NCBI RefSeq assembly: GCF_012910885.1
Contig: NZ_WTVM01000021.1
Span: 1 to 39,728 of the forward strand
Length of the DNA stretch: 39,728 bases
DNA from: Azoarcus taiwanensis
GTDB lineage: Bacteria; Pseudomonadota; Gammaproteobacteria; Burkholderiales; Rhodocyclaceae
Direction: 5' to 3'
Shown here: one piece after another, positions 25,399 to 33,109 of the stretch
Layout of the letters: each line of letters opens with the position of its first letter
How positions within the stretch are numbered: position 1 is the first letter of the stretch
Translations under genes and position numbers: made by a program
The notes under the pieces: generated by a model
What the model was told of the DNA's origin: nothing
Databases searched by the model: none
What the model saw: the letters and a program-made list of their open reading frames with translations, nothing else

Positions 25399-27122
25399 GC
25401 GATTTGTCCGAACTCTACGACGACCCCGTCTTTCGTCCCGGTGACCCGGCCAGTGCCGCTCGGGTCGCGGCCTTGCGCGCCGCAGCCCAAGTCGAGGTCG
25501 AGCCCACCAGCATCGTCGCCTATCGCTCGGCCGGCCATGTGCTCATCATTGGCAGCGAGCTGGACGGGCTCGAATGCGCCGACGCGTTGCGTGAGCATTT
25601 GCACTGCACCGTGGTGGCGACGGTAGCGGCGAGCGGTGTTTTGACCGACACCGCCGCCCGTGCCCGCGACGATGACGCCCGCGTGCTCTTGCTGCGCGGA
25701 GAGCCCTGTAAGATCACCGGCCACCTCGGCCATTTCGCGATGAATCTCCGCCTGCCCGGCGGTGAAGAGATATCACCGGCGGCGCTGACCCGCCCGCAAC
25801 AGCCCTTCTTCGACCTGGTCCTCGATCTGCGTCGAGAACCCGGCATCCGTTTCGAATTACCACCATTCGGCTATTACGCCCCGGCCGGCGACGCCGAGCG
25901 TCTGCATCGCATGCTCGGCGAAATCCCGGACATGACCGGCGAGTTCGAGAAGCCCCGCTTCTTCAACTACAACCCAGACATCTGCGCCCACGGCGACAGC
26001 GGCCTCACCGGCTGCACCCGCTGTCTGGACGCCTGTCCGACCGGGGCGATCCGCTCCATCGGCGATCTGGTCGACATCGACCCCTACCTTTGCCAGGGCG
26101 CAGGCACCTGTACCAGTGTGTGCCCCACCGGGGCGATGACATACGCCTACCCGGGCCCGCGTGATCAGATCGTGCGGGTCAAGCGCATGCTTGCAGCCTA
26201 TCGCGATGCCGGCGGCGAGTCGCCGGTATTGATGTTCCACGACGAGGAAGCCGGTCTGGAGCGATTGCGCGCGCTTGCCCCGGCTATGCCGGCGCGAGTG
26301 CTGCCGGTTCAGGTCGGTGAGATCGGTGCGGTCGGTATGGACACCTGGCTGGCGGCGCTGGCCTACGGTGCCGCGCAAGTTGCGCTGCTCGATACGGACG
26401 CAGTCCCGCCCACCGTGCGGGCGGCGATGCAGGCACAGCTCGACTATGTCCGACCGATGCTCGACGCCATGGGTCTGGACGGCAGGCGTGTGTCCTGGGT
26501 GGACACCGACGCCGACGTGCCGACCTTGTTCGCTGCTGCCCGCGAGCCCGCAGTTGCAAAACCGGCAACTTTCGACACCTTCAACGAGAAGCGCGGCAGT
26601 CTGCGTCTGGCCCTGGAGCATCTGTATGCTCAGGCGCCCGAGCGTCCGCAGGTCGCCGCGCTGCCCGCCGGCGCGCCGTTCGGCCAGGTCCATGTCGACC
26701 GCAAGGCCTGCACATTGTGCATGTCCTGTCCGCAGGTGTGCCCCACCCGAGCGCTGTCCGACGCCGGTGACAAGCCTGAGTTGTCCTTTACCGAAGACCT
26801 GTGCGTCCAGTGCGGCCTCTGTGAAAAGGCCTGTCCGGAGGACGCGATCACGCTCGAACCGCGCTACGTGTTCGACTGGGACGTGCGCCGCAAGCCACGG
26901 GTACTCAACGAGGAGGAACCTTTCTGCTGCATCAAGTGCGGCAAACCCTTCGCCACCCAGAGCGTCATCGGTCGCATGGTCGACAAGCTCTCCGGTCACC
27001 ACATGTTTCAGTCAGCGGACGCATTGAACCGGCTGAAGATGTGCGGCGACTGTCGTGTGGTCGACATGTTCGCCGAAGACCTGAAGGGCGGATCCAAACC
27101 TCGCTGGCTGGGCCCCAAATGA
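25395..27122 (+). CDS. Multi-cluster 4Fe-4S ferredoxin-type protein of the fdh operon
   Basis: Protein of 575 residues with two pairs of 4Fe-4S motifs: GCTRCLDACPTGAI (about 206) with CQGAGTCTSVCPTGAM (about 231), and CTLCMSCPQVCPTRAL (about 437) with CVQCGLCEKACPEDAI (about 468). A final set CCIKCGKPF (about 509) and CGDCR (about 548) may bind zinc or another cluster. The N-terminal 200 residues and the 190-residue middle segment are unassigned. Homologous ferredoxins sit between DUF3306 and TorD-like genes in many fdh loci. There is no export signal, so it acts in the cytoplasm, unlike the mature dehydrogenase; a maturation or electron-supply role is inference. It overlaps both neighbours by 4 nt. 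Confidence 0.88.
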   Translation: MSDLSELYDDPVFRPGDPASAARVAALRAAAQVEVEPTSIVAYRSAGHVLIIGSELDGLECADALREHLHCTVVATVAASGVLTDTAARARDDDARVLLLRGEPCKITGHLGHFAMNLRLPGGEEISPAALTRPQQPFFDLVLDLRREPGIRFELPPFGYYAPAGDAERLHRMLGEIPDMTGEFEKPRFFNYNPDICAHGDSGLTGCTRCLDACPTGAIRSIGDLVDIDPYLCQGAGTCTSVCPTGAMTYAYPGPRDQIVRVKRMLAAYRDAGGESPVLMFHDEEAGLERLRALAPAMPARVLPVQVGEIGAVGMDTWLAALAYGAAQVALLDTDAVPPTVRAAMQAQLDYVRPMLDAMGLDGRRVSWVDTDADVPTLFAAAREPAVAKPATFDTFNEKRGSLRLALEHLYAQAPERPQVAALPAGAPFGQVHVDRKACTLCMSCPQVCPTRALSDAGDKPELSFTEDLCVQCGLCEKACPEDAITLEPRYVFDWDVRRKPRVLNEEEPFCCIKCGKPFATQSVIGRMVDKLSGHHMFQSADALNRLKMCGDCRVVDMFAEDLKGGSKPRWLGPK

Positions 27123-27739
27123 GCGCGCCGATGAACGCTACCGATGAAGACGTCATGGACGTCGATTCGATTGACCACCTGAGGGCCGGCACCTGGGCAC
27201 TGCTCGGTCAGTTGATGGCCGGGCCGCCTTCGCCTGAAATGATCGAACGGCTGGCCGGGCTGTCCGCCGAAGGCGAGGCACCCGACGCGATCGCTGCCGC
27301 CTGGCAGCAACTGGCCGACGCGGCCCGTCGCGTGCAGGAGGATGCATTGATCGCTGAGTACCAGGATATCTTCGTCGGCGTCGGCGGTGGCCAAGTCACC
27401 CCGTACGCCTCCTGGTATCTCACCGGCACGCTGATGGACCGGCCGTTGGTCCAATTGCGTTCCGATCTGGAGGCACTGGGCATCGAGCGCAACGCGGATT
27501 GCAGCGAGCCCGAGGACCATGTCGCCGCGCTTTGCGAAATCATGGCCCTGGTGGCACAGGACGAGGACGTCGATCTCGACTGGCAGCGCGAGTTGTACTC
27601 CCGGTATGTGGGCGGCTGGATGGATCGGTTTTTCGAGGATCTCGGCAAGGCGTCGAGCGCGGACTTTTATCGTGCAGTGGCGGCTGTCGGACATGCCTTC
27701 GTCGAGATGGAACGAAGGTTTCACGAAATGCCGGCATGA
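27119..27739 (+). CDS. TorD-family molybdoenzyme chaperone
   Basis: All-helical chaperone of 206 residues of the TorD/DmsD type, expected to bind the Tat signal of FdhA and hold the apoenzyme until the Mo cofactor is inserted. Helpful segments are LRAGTWALLGQLMAGPPSPEM at the N-terminus (in part), EYQDIFVGVGGGQVTPYASWY around residue 80, EPEDHVAALCEIMALV near 125 and a C-terminal FYRAVAAVGHAFVEMERRF helix. The EPEDH motif is a family hallmark. ATG 27119 overlaps the ferredoxin stop (ATGA); a longer frame from 26936 lies inside the ferredoxin gene. The position just before the Tat-targeted fdh subunits agrees with the role. Confidence 0.87.
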   Translation: MSAPMNATDEDVMDVDSIDHLRAGTWALLGQLMAGPPSPEMIERLAGLSAEGEAPDAIAAAWQQLADAARRVQEDALIAEYQDIFVGVGGGQVTPYASWYLTGTLMDRPLVQLRSDLEALGIERNADCSEPEDHVAALCEIMALVAQDEDVDLDWQRELYSRYVGGWMDRFFEDLGKASSADFYRAVAAVGHAFVEMERRFHEMPA

Positions 27740-27800
27740 GCCGGCAAAACGGAACAGGGCGGCTTGAACGCTTCTGGTCAACGGAAAGAAGGAGTCGGTA

Positions 27801-28007
27801 ATGGACAAGAGAGACGAAAACGGGCAGCCGTCCCGGCGGCAGTTTCTGAAGTCGATGGCCTTGACCGGCGGCGGCGTCGCCGTCGCCGTGGCGACTGGTC
27901 AGGCGACAGCTGCGCCGGAGGTCGAGATGCAGCAGACAGCCGAGCAGCCTCACGGTTATCACGAAACTCAGCATATCCGCGACTACTACGCGCGGGCGCA
28001 GTTCTAG
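27801..28007 (+). CDS. Small Tat-signal protein of the formate dehydrogenase locus
   Basis: Protein of 68 residues that is essentially a twin-arginine signal (PSRRQFLKSMALTGGGVAVA, from about residue 10) plus a short polar tail ending YHETQHIRDYYARAQF. Short Tat peptides of this kind are recurrent just upstream of fdhA in proteobacteria, annotated as formate dehydrogenase region Tat target. The conserved C-terminal HIRDYY-type ending suggests it is kept as a subunit or assembly factor rather than being only a leader, but no function is established. AAGGAG precedes ATG 27801. It lies 48 bp before fdhA. Confidence 0.85.
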   Translation: MDKRDENGQPSRRQFLKSMALTGGGVAVAVATGQATAAPEVEMQQTAEQPHGYHETQHIRDYYARAQF

Positions 28008-28055
28008 AGTGATCGCGATCGCTTGCGACAGCGGTCATCCAACAGGAGACGAACC

Positions 28056-30938
28056 ATGAAACTGGTCAAGAAAAGCGGTAGCGCCCAGTCGCCCTCGGGT
28101 AGTGGCTTGCTGCGCAAGCCGGTCAGCCGTCGCGCCTTCCTTCGGGGCTCCGGCCTCGCGGTCGGTGGCGCTGCGGTTGCCGGGATGATTCCCGGCACGA
28201 TGGTCAAGAAGGCCAAGGCGGCCAAGCGAGTGCCCGACCCCCGCGCCGAGGTCAAGCAGGTCAAGACGGTGTGCGGCCACTGCTCGGTGGGTTGCAGCAC
28301 CATCGCCGAGGTGCAAAATGGCGTGTGGATTGGCCAGGAGCCGGCCTTCGACAGCCCGATCAACCTCGGCGCGCACTGTGCCAAGGGCGCGGCGTTGCGC
28401 AACCACGGCCACAGTCAGCGCCGGGTCAAGTACCCGATGAAGATGGTGGGTGGGCGCTGGCAGCGCATCAGCTGGGATCAGGCCATCGAGGAAATCGGCG
28501 ACAAGCTGCTCGCAATCCGCGAGGAGTCCGGTCCGGACGCCTTCTGGTTTGCCGGCTCGTCCAAGGCCAACAACGAGGGTGCCTATCTGCAGCGCAAGTT
28601 CGCCGCATTCTGGGGCTCCAACAACTGCGACCACCAGGCCCGCATCTGCCACTCCACCACGGTGGCCGGCGTGGCGAATACCTGGGGTTACGGCGCGCAG
28701 ACCAACTCGTACAACGATATCAACAAGGCCAAGGCCATCATCATGTGCGGCTCGAACGCCGCCGAGGCGCACCCGGTAGCGATGCAGATGATTCTGCGTG
28801 CCAAGGAAGGCGGCGCCAAGCTGATCGTCATGGATCCGCGTTTCACCCGCACTGCTGCACATTCGGATGTATATGTGCGCTTCCGCTCCGGTACCGATGT
28901 GGCGCTGATGTGGGGCCTGCTGTGGCATATCTTCGAGAATGAGTGGGAAGACAAGGAGTACATCCGTCAGCGCGTGTACGGCATGGAGCATGTGCGCGAG
29001 GAGGTGGCCAAGTGGAACCCGCAGGAAGTCGAACGGGTCACCGGCGTCGGCCGCGACGCGATGTACGAAGTCGCCAAGCTGATGGCGGACAATCGCCCCG
29101 GCACCTTCGTCTGGTGCATGGGCGGCACCCAGCACACCATCGGCAGCAACTATGTGCGCGCCTACAACTGTCTGCAGCTCGCACTGGGCAACATCGGGGT
29201 CGAGGGTGGCGGTGCCAACATTTTCCGCGGCCACGACAACGTGCAGGGGGCGACCGACATCGGTCCCAACCCGGACAACCTGCCTGGCTACTATCCACTC
29301 GCCGAAGGCGGCTGGCGGCACTGGAGCCGTGTCTGGGGCGTGGATTTCGACTGGCTCGCGGCGCGCTTCGAGCAAATGGAGTACAGCGACGGCCGTGGCG
29401 GCACCACCAAGCCGATGTTCACTCCGGGCATCACCGTGTCACGCTGGATCGACGGTGTGCTCGAGGACAAGGCCAACGTTGCCCAGCGCGACAACATTCG
29501 TGCGGTGATGTTCTGGGGCCATGGGCCGAACTCCCAGACCCGCGGCCCCGAGATGAAACGTGCCTTCGAGAAGCTCGACCTGCTGGTCGTCGCCGATCCT
29601 TACCCGACGGTGTCCGCGGTGCTGCACGACCGCAAGGAGAACACCTACCTGCTGCCGATCGCGACCCAGTTCGAGCAGGCTGGATCCTGCACTGCGTCGA
29701 ACCGCTCGCTCCAGTGGCGGGAGAAGGTCATCGATCCGCTTTACGAGCACAAGCCGGACGCCGAGTTCGCGTATCTGCTGGCAAGAAAGCTGGGTTTCGC
29801 GGAAGAGATGTTCAAGAACTACGAGATCGTTAACAACATGCCGACTCCGGAAAGCGTGTTGCGCGAGGTCAACCGTGGTGCATGGTCGATCGGCTACACC
29901 GGGCAGAGTCCGGAGCGTCTCAAGGAGCACATGGCCAACCAGCGACACTTCGACGTCGTCAGCCTCAAGGCCGAGGGCGGTCCGCTCGACGGCGAGACCT
30001 ACTGCCTGCCCTGGCCGTGCTACGGCACGCCGGAAATGAAGCACCCCGGCACCCACGTGCTCTACGACACCAGCAAGCATGTGATGGAAGGTGGCGGCAA
30101 CTTCCGCGCCAACTTCGGTACCGAGCGTGATGGGGTGACGCTGCTCGCCGAGGATTCCTGGTCCAAGGGGGCCGAGATCCAGGGTGGCTATCCGCAGTTC
30201 GACCATGCGCTGCTCAAGCAGCTCGGCTGGTGGGATGAGCTGACGCCGGAAGAGAAGGCCGAGGCCGAAGGGAAGTCCTGGACCACCGACCTGTCGGGCG
30301 GCATCATCCGCGTCGCGATGAAGCACGGTTGCCATCCGTTCGGCAACGCCAAGGCCCGCGCCCTGGTGTGGAACTTCCCGGATCCGGTGCCGGTTCACCG
30401 CGAACCGCTCTACACCCCGCGGCACGACCTCACCGCCGACTACCCGACCTACGAGGACCGCGCGGTGTTCTATCGCCTGCCCACGCGCTGGAAGTCGGTG
30501 CAGGCCAAGGACTACTCGCGCGAGTTCCCGCTGATCCACACCTCCGGCCGTCTGGTCGAGTACGAGGGTGCCGGCGAGGAGACCCGTTCCAACCCCTATC
30601 TGGCCGAACTCAAGCAGGACATGTTCGTTGAGATCAATCCGGCCGATGCCAACAACGCCAACGTGCGCGACGGGCAGACCGTGTGGCTGGAGGGGCCGGA
30701 AGGCGGACGCCTCAAGATCAAGGCGCTGGTCACCAACCGGGTGGGGCGCGGGACGGTATTCACGCCCTTCCACTTCGGCGGACATTTCCAGGGCGAGGAT
30801 CTGCTGGCGAAGTATCCCGAAGGTGCCGCGCCGTACGTCCGCGGCGAGTCGACCAATACTGCGACGACCTACGGTTACGACGCGGTCACGATGATGCAGG
30901 AAACCAAGACCACGCTTTGCCGTGTGGTGCCCGCATAA
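28056..30938 (+). CDS. fdhA: Formate dehydrogenase catalytic subunit, Tat-exported, Cys type
   Basis: Mo/W-bisMGD formate dehydrogenase of 960 residues that oxidises formate to CO2 in the periplasm. A Tat signal (VSRRAFLRG, residues 23-31) is followed by the 4Fe-4S motif C73-x2-C76-x3-C80-x27-C108, and the metal-ligand position is C198 in ARICHSTTVAG, followed by the catalytic H199. E. coli FdnG has selenocysteine at the equivalent place; here it is encoded as TGC, so no selenocysteine machinery is needed. The C-terminal dinucleotide-binding domain runs from about residue 800 (PLIHTSGRLVEYEGAG). AGGAG precedes ATG 28056. Electrons pass to FdhB and FdhC, encoded downstream. Confidence 0.96.
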   Translation: MKLVKKSGSAQSPSGSGLLRKPVSRRAFLRGSGLAVGGAAVAGMIPGTMVKKAKAAKRVPDPRAEVKQVKTVCGHCSVGCSTIAEVQNGVWIGQEPAFDSPINLGAHCAKGAALRNHGHSQRRVKYPMKMVGGRWQRISWDQAIEEIGDKLLAIREESGPDAFWFAGSSKANNEGAYLQRKFAAFWGSNNCDHQARICHSTTVAGVANTWGYGAQTNSYNDINKAKAIIMCGSNAAEAHPVAMQMILRAKEGGAKLIVMDPRFTRTAAHSDVYVRFRSGTDVALMWGLLWHIFENEWEDKEYIRQRVYGMEHVREEVAKWNPQEVERVTGVGRDAMYEVAKLMADNRPGTFVWCMGGTQHTIGSNYVRAYNCLQLALGNIGVEGGGANIFRGHDNVQGATDIGPNPDNLPGYYPLAEGGWRHWSRVWGVDFDWLAARFEQMEYSDGRGGTTKPMFTPGITVSRWIDGVLEDKANVAQRDNIRAVMFWGHGPNSQTRGPEMKRAFEKLDLLVVADPYPTVSAVLHDRKENTYLLPIATQFEQAGSCTASNRSLQWREKVIDPLYEHKPDAEFAYLLARKLGFAEEMFKNYEIVNNMPTPESVLREVNRGAWSIGYTGQSPERLKEHMANQRHFDVVSLKAEGGPLDGETYCLPWPCYGTPEMKHPGTHVLYDTSKHVMEGGGNFRANFGTERDGVTLLAEDSWSKGAEIQGGYPQFDHALLKQLGWWDELTPEEKAEAEGKSWTTDLSGGIIRVAMKHGCHPFGNAKARALVWNFPDPVPVHREPLYTPRHDLTADYPTYEDRAVFYRLPTRWKSVQAKDYSREFPLIHTSGRLVEYEGAGEETRSNPYLAELKQDMFVEINPADANNANVRDGQTVWLEGPEGGRLKIKALVTNRVGRGTVFTPFHFGGHFQGEDLLAKYPEGAAPYVRGESTNTATTYGYDAVTMMQETKTTLCRVVPA

Positions 30939-30959
30939 ACCGGATGGAGGAGAGCCATA

Positions 30960-31547
30960 ATGGCCAGAATGAAGTTTCTCTGTGACGCGGAGCGCTGCAT
31001 CGAATGCCAGGCCTGTGTCACTGCTTGCAAGAGCGAGCACGAGGTGCCCTGGGGTGTGAACCGCCGCCGAGTCATCGTCATGGACGACGGGTTGCCCGGC
31101 GAGAAGTCGGTGTCGGTGGCCTGCATGCACTGTTCCGACGCGCCATGTGCCGCGGTTTGCCCGGTGGATTGCTTCTACACCACCGCCGACGGCATCGTGC
31201 TGCACGACAAGGACTTGTGCATCGGTTGCGGCTATTGCTTCTACGCCTGCCCCTTCGGCGCGCCGCAGTATCCGCAGCAGTCGGCCTTTGGGGTGCGCGG
31301 CAAGATGGACAAGTGCACTTTCTGCGCCGGCGGTCCCGAAACTGCGCATTCCGAAGCGGAGTACGTCAAGTACGGTGCCAACCGGATTGCCGAGGGCAAG
31401 CTGCCGCTGTGCGCCGAGATGTGCTCCACCAAGGCGCTGCTCGCCGGCGACGGCGATGTCGTTTCGGACATCTACCGCCAGCGCGTGATGCGTCGCGGGG
31501 GTCGTCCGCAGACCTGGGGCTGGCAGGCCGCCTACGGCAACGCCTGA
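30960..31547 (+). CDS. fdhB: Formate dehydrogenase iron-sulfur subunit
   Basis: Electron-transfer subunit of 195 residues with four 4Fe-4S motifs: CIECQACVTACKSEH near residue 13, CMHCSDAPCAAVCPVD near 56, CIGCGYCFYACPFGAP near 87, and a fourth made of CTFC (near 119) and the later CAEMC (near 151), pairing as in FdnH/FdoH-type proteins. It has no signal peptide and no C-terminal membrane anchor; export would be by riding with FdhA through Tat. It is shorter than E. coli FdnH (about 290), and resembles the FdhB of the FdhABC enzymes. It starts 21 bp after fdhA behind GGAGGAGA. Confidence 0.95.
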   Translation: MARMKFLCDAERCIECQACVTACKSEHEVPWGVNRRRVIVMDDGLPGEKSVSVACMHCSDAPCAAVCPVDCFYTTADGIVLHDKDLCIGCGYCFYACPFGAPQYPQQSAFGVRGKMDKCTFCAGGPETAHSEAEYVKYGANRIAEGKLPLCAEMCSTKALLAGDGDVVSDIYRQRVMRRGGRPQTWGWQAAYGNA

Positions 31548-31555
31548 CTGGATGA

Positions 31556-31581
31556 GGGCGGCCCCCAAACGGGGGCTGCCC
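31556..31581 (+). repeat. Strong hairpin between fdhB and the lipoprotein gene
   Basis: Arms 31556-31566 and 31571-31581 form an 11-bp stem with one G-U pair around a 4-nt AAAC loop; the core is GCCCCC/GGGGGC. It starts 9 nt after the fdhB stop. There is no T-run after it, so it is more likely an mRNA-stabilising or processing structure, or a partial attenuator, than a complete terminator. Confidence 0.5.
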
Positions 31582-31624
31582 GATATCCGAGGGTAAGACC
31601 GGAATGACGAGAGGAGTGATCAAG

Positions 31625-31819
31625 ATGCCGTACAAAGCGATGCTTGTAGCGCTGGCAGTCGCCAGCCTGTCCCTGTTGACCGCCTGTGAGCAGGAAGTCG
31701 TTTTCCACGAACCGGGCGTCTACAAGGGCAAGCACGATGAAACGGCGACGCAAGAGGCCGCAGAGCGCAGGCAGGAGCAGTTGCGTGAGCGCGCCATGAC
31801 AGGCATGACAGACCGCTAG
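31625..31819 (+). CDS. Small lipoprotein in the fdh operon
   Basis: Protein of 64 residues with a lipoprotein signal (MPYKAMLVALAVASLSLLTAC, lipobox LTAC with Cys about residue 21) and a short charged mature part of about 43 residues (EPGVYKGKHDETATQEAAERRQEQLRER in outline, likely helical). It should be anchored to a membrane by lipid on the periplasmic side, where FdhA works. ATG 31625 is chosen because GGAG lies 8 nt upstream; an ATG at 31604 would put a charged extension before the signal. It is 11 bp before fdhC. The GVYKGK segment recalls small lipoproteins seen beside fdhC in other fdh loci; function unknown. Confidence 0.75.
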   Translation: MPYKAMLVALAVASLSLLTACEQEVVFHEPGVYKGKHDETATQEAAERRQEQLRERAMTGMTDR

Positions 31820-31830
31820 GAGTCCTTGCC

Positions 31831-32928
31831 ATGAGTGATTCAAATGTAAGCAAAGCGCGCCAGCGCAGGCGCCGCTCCATGTTGTGGAGCCTTGCCCTGA
31901 TTCTGGTGCTCTCCATCGCGCTGCCGCTAGGGTATGCCCTCGCGCAGTCGGGCGGTCAGGGTGTGCAGCAGCAACAGCAGCAGCGCTTCGGGCAGGATCG
32001 GGCAACCAATCCCAGATCCGACATGTGGCGCGAGGCCCGTGAAGGCCAGGGCGGTTTCACCACCCAGACCGGCCCGTATGTGACCAATACGATGATCTCG
32101 AATGTCGGCGAGACCTGGCGGCAGTTTCGCATGGGGCCGCTGATCACCTACGGTGGCTATCTGCTGATCGGCGCGCTCGCGCTCGTGGCGTTGGTGTTCA
32201 CCTTCGTGGGGCGGATCAAGCTCGCGCACGGCCGAGCAGGGATGACGATCGAACGCTGGAAACCCTTCGAGCGCTATCTGCACTGGTTCACCGCCACAAC
32301 CTTCATCGTGCTTGCGATCACCGGGCTGAGCCTGCTGTTCGGGCGTACGGTGCTGATCCCGGTGATGGGTCATCAGGCCTTCGCAGCCTGGGCCGACATC
32401 GGCAAGGTCGTGCACAACTATGTTGGACCGGCCTTCTCGGTCGCGGTGTTGCTGATGATTCTGATGTGGGTAAGGCACAACATGCCCAAGGCGGTGGACC
32501 TCAAGTGGTTTGCAGCCGGTGGCGGCATCTTTGGCAAGAGTCACCCGTCGGCTGGCAAGTTCAATGGCGGGGAGAAGGTGTGGTTCTGGGTTGGCATCGT
32601 GGTGTTCGGCATCATGGTGAGCGTGTCCGGGTTCCTCCTCAACTTCCCTCTGTTCGGGCAGACGCGGGCCGACATGGCGCTCTACCAGGCCATTCATGCC
32701 ATCACCTCGCTGTTGTGGATCGCCTTCTTCTTCGGCCACGCCTACATCGGTACCTTGGGCACCGAAGGCGCGCTCGAGGGCATGACCACCGGCCGGGTCG
32801 ATGTGAACTGGGCGAAGCAACACCATGACCTGTGGTACGAAGACGAGATTGCCAAGGGTGTGAAGCCGCAGCAGGCCGAGGCTCCCGCCACCGGATCGGT
32901 GGGCACCGTGGGGCAGCCGAGTCACTGA
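31831..32928 (+). CDS. fdhC: Formate dehydrogenase cytochrome b556 subunit
   Basis: Integral membrane diheme cytochrome b of 365 residues that takes electrons from FdhB and reduces quinone. A long N-terminal extension contains a hydrophobic segment (about 17-38, signal or anchor) and a Gln-rich stretch (VQQQQQQRFGQ), then four membrane helices from about residue 105. Candidate heme histidines are in ERYLHWFTA, GKVVHNYVG, YQAIHAITS and FFFGHAYIG. The plan matches FdnI/FdoI/FdhC apart from the extension. It closes the compact fdh operon; a hairpin repeat begins 22 bp after its stop. Confidence 0.94.
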   Translation: MSDSNVSKARQRRRRSMLWSLALILVLSIALPLGYALAQSGGQGVQQQQQQRFGQDRATNPRSDMWREAREGQGGFTTQTGPYVTNTMISNVGETWRQFRMGPLITYGGYLLIGALALVALVFTFVGRIKLAHGRAGMTIERWKPFERYLHWFTATTFIVLAITGLSLLFGRTVLIPVMGHQAFAAWADIGKVVHNYVGPAFSVAVLLMILMWVRHNMPKAVDLKWFAAGGGIFGKSHPSAGKFNGGEKVWFWVGIVVFGIMVSVSGFLLNFPLFGQTRADMALYQAIHAITSLLWIAFFFGHAYIGTLGTEGALEGMTTGRVDVNWAKQHHDLWYEDEIAKGVKPQQAEAPATGSVGTVGQPSH

Positions 32929-32950
32929 GCGCGGCGTCTCATGACCAGCT

Positions 32951-32970
32951 CCTCCCCCTCAAGGGGGAGG
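32951..32970. repeat. GC-rich hairpin repeat, copy 1
   Basis: Perfect 8-bp arms CCTCCCCC (32951-32958) and GGGGGAGG (32963-32970) around TCAA; flanking CCAG and CTGG can extend the stem past a 2-nt bulge. It lies 22 bp after the fdhC stop and could serve as the operon's terminator-like 3' end. A second copy is at 39644-39664. Confidence 0.6.
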
Positions 32971-32999
32971 CTGGCAGCGGGTTGGGTTGGTAATCGGGC

Positions 33000-33022
33000 G
33001 AACCCTGGTGTCCCCAGGGTTC
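33000..33022. terminator. Hairpin between fdhC and the DUF6505-like gene
   Basis: Perfect 9-bp inverted repeat GAACCCTGG (33000-33008) / CCAGGGTTC (33014-33022) with a 5-nt loop, located between fdhC and the next gene. No T-run follows, so intrinsic termination is doubtful; together with the hairpin at 32951 it may define the 3' end of the fdh transcript. Confidence 0.35.
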
Positions 33023-33109
33023 CTCAGTGCGCGCAGCGATCGAACACCAGTTCCCGCTTTCGTGACCGCGGCCCACTTCGAACAATGGCAAGACATTCGC
33101 GGAGAAGCG

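Noticed and set aside
28647-28649. Possible selenocysteine codon in fdhA
   Set aside because: The metal-ligand codon is TGC (Cys), and no in-frame TGA exists in fdhA.
29439-31568. 709-codon open frame on the minus strand
   Set aside because: Antisense to fdhA and fdhB; composition (Val/Leu/His/Arg-rich without motifs) is typical of a shadow frame.
32987-33109. Longer start for the DUF6505-like gene
   Set aside because: The extension crosses hairpins at the end of the fdh operon and lacks a ribosome site; ATG 33110 follows GGAGAAGCG.
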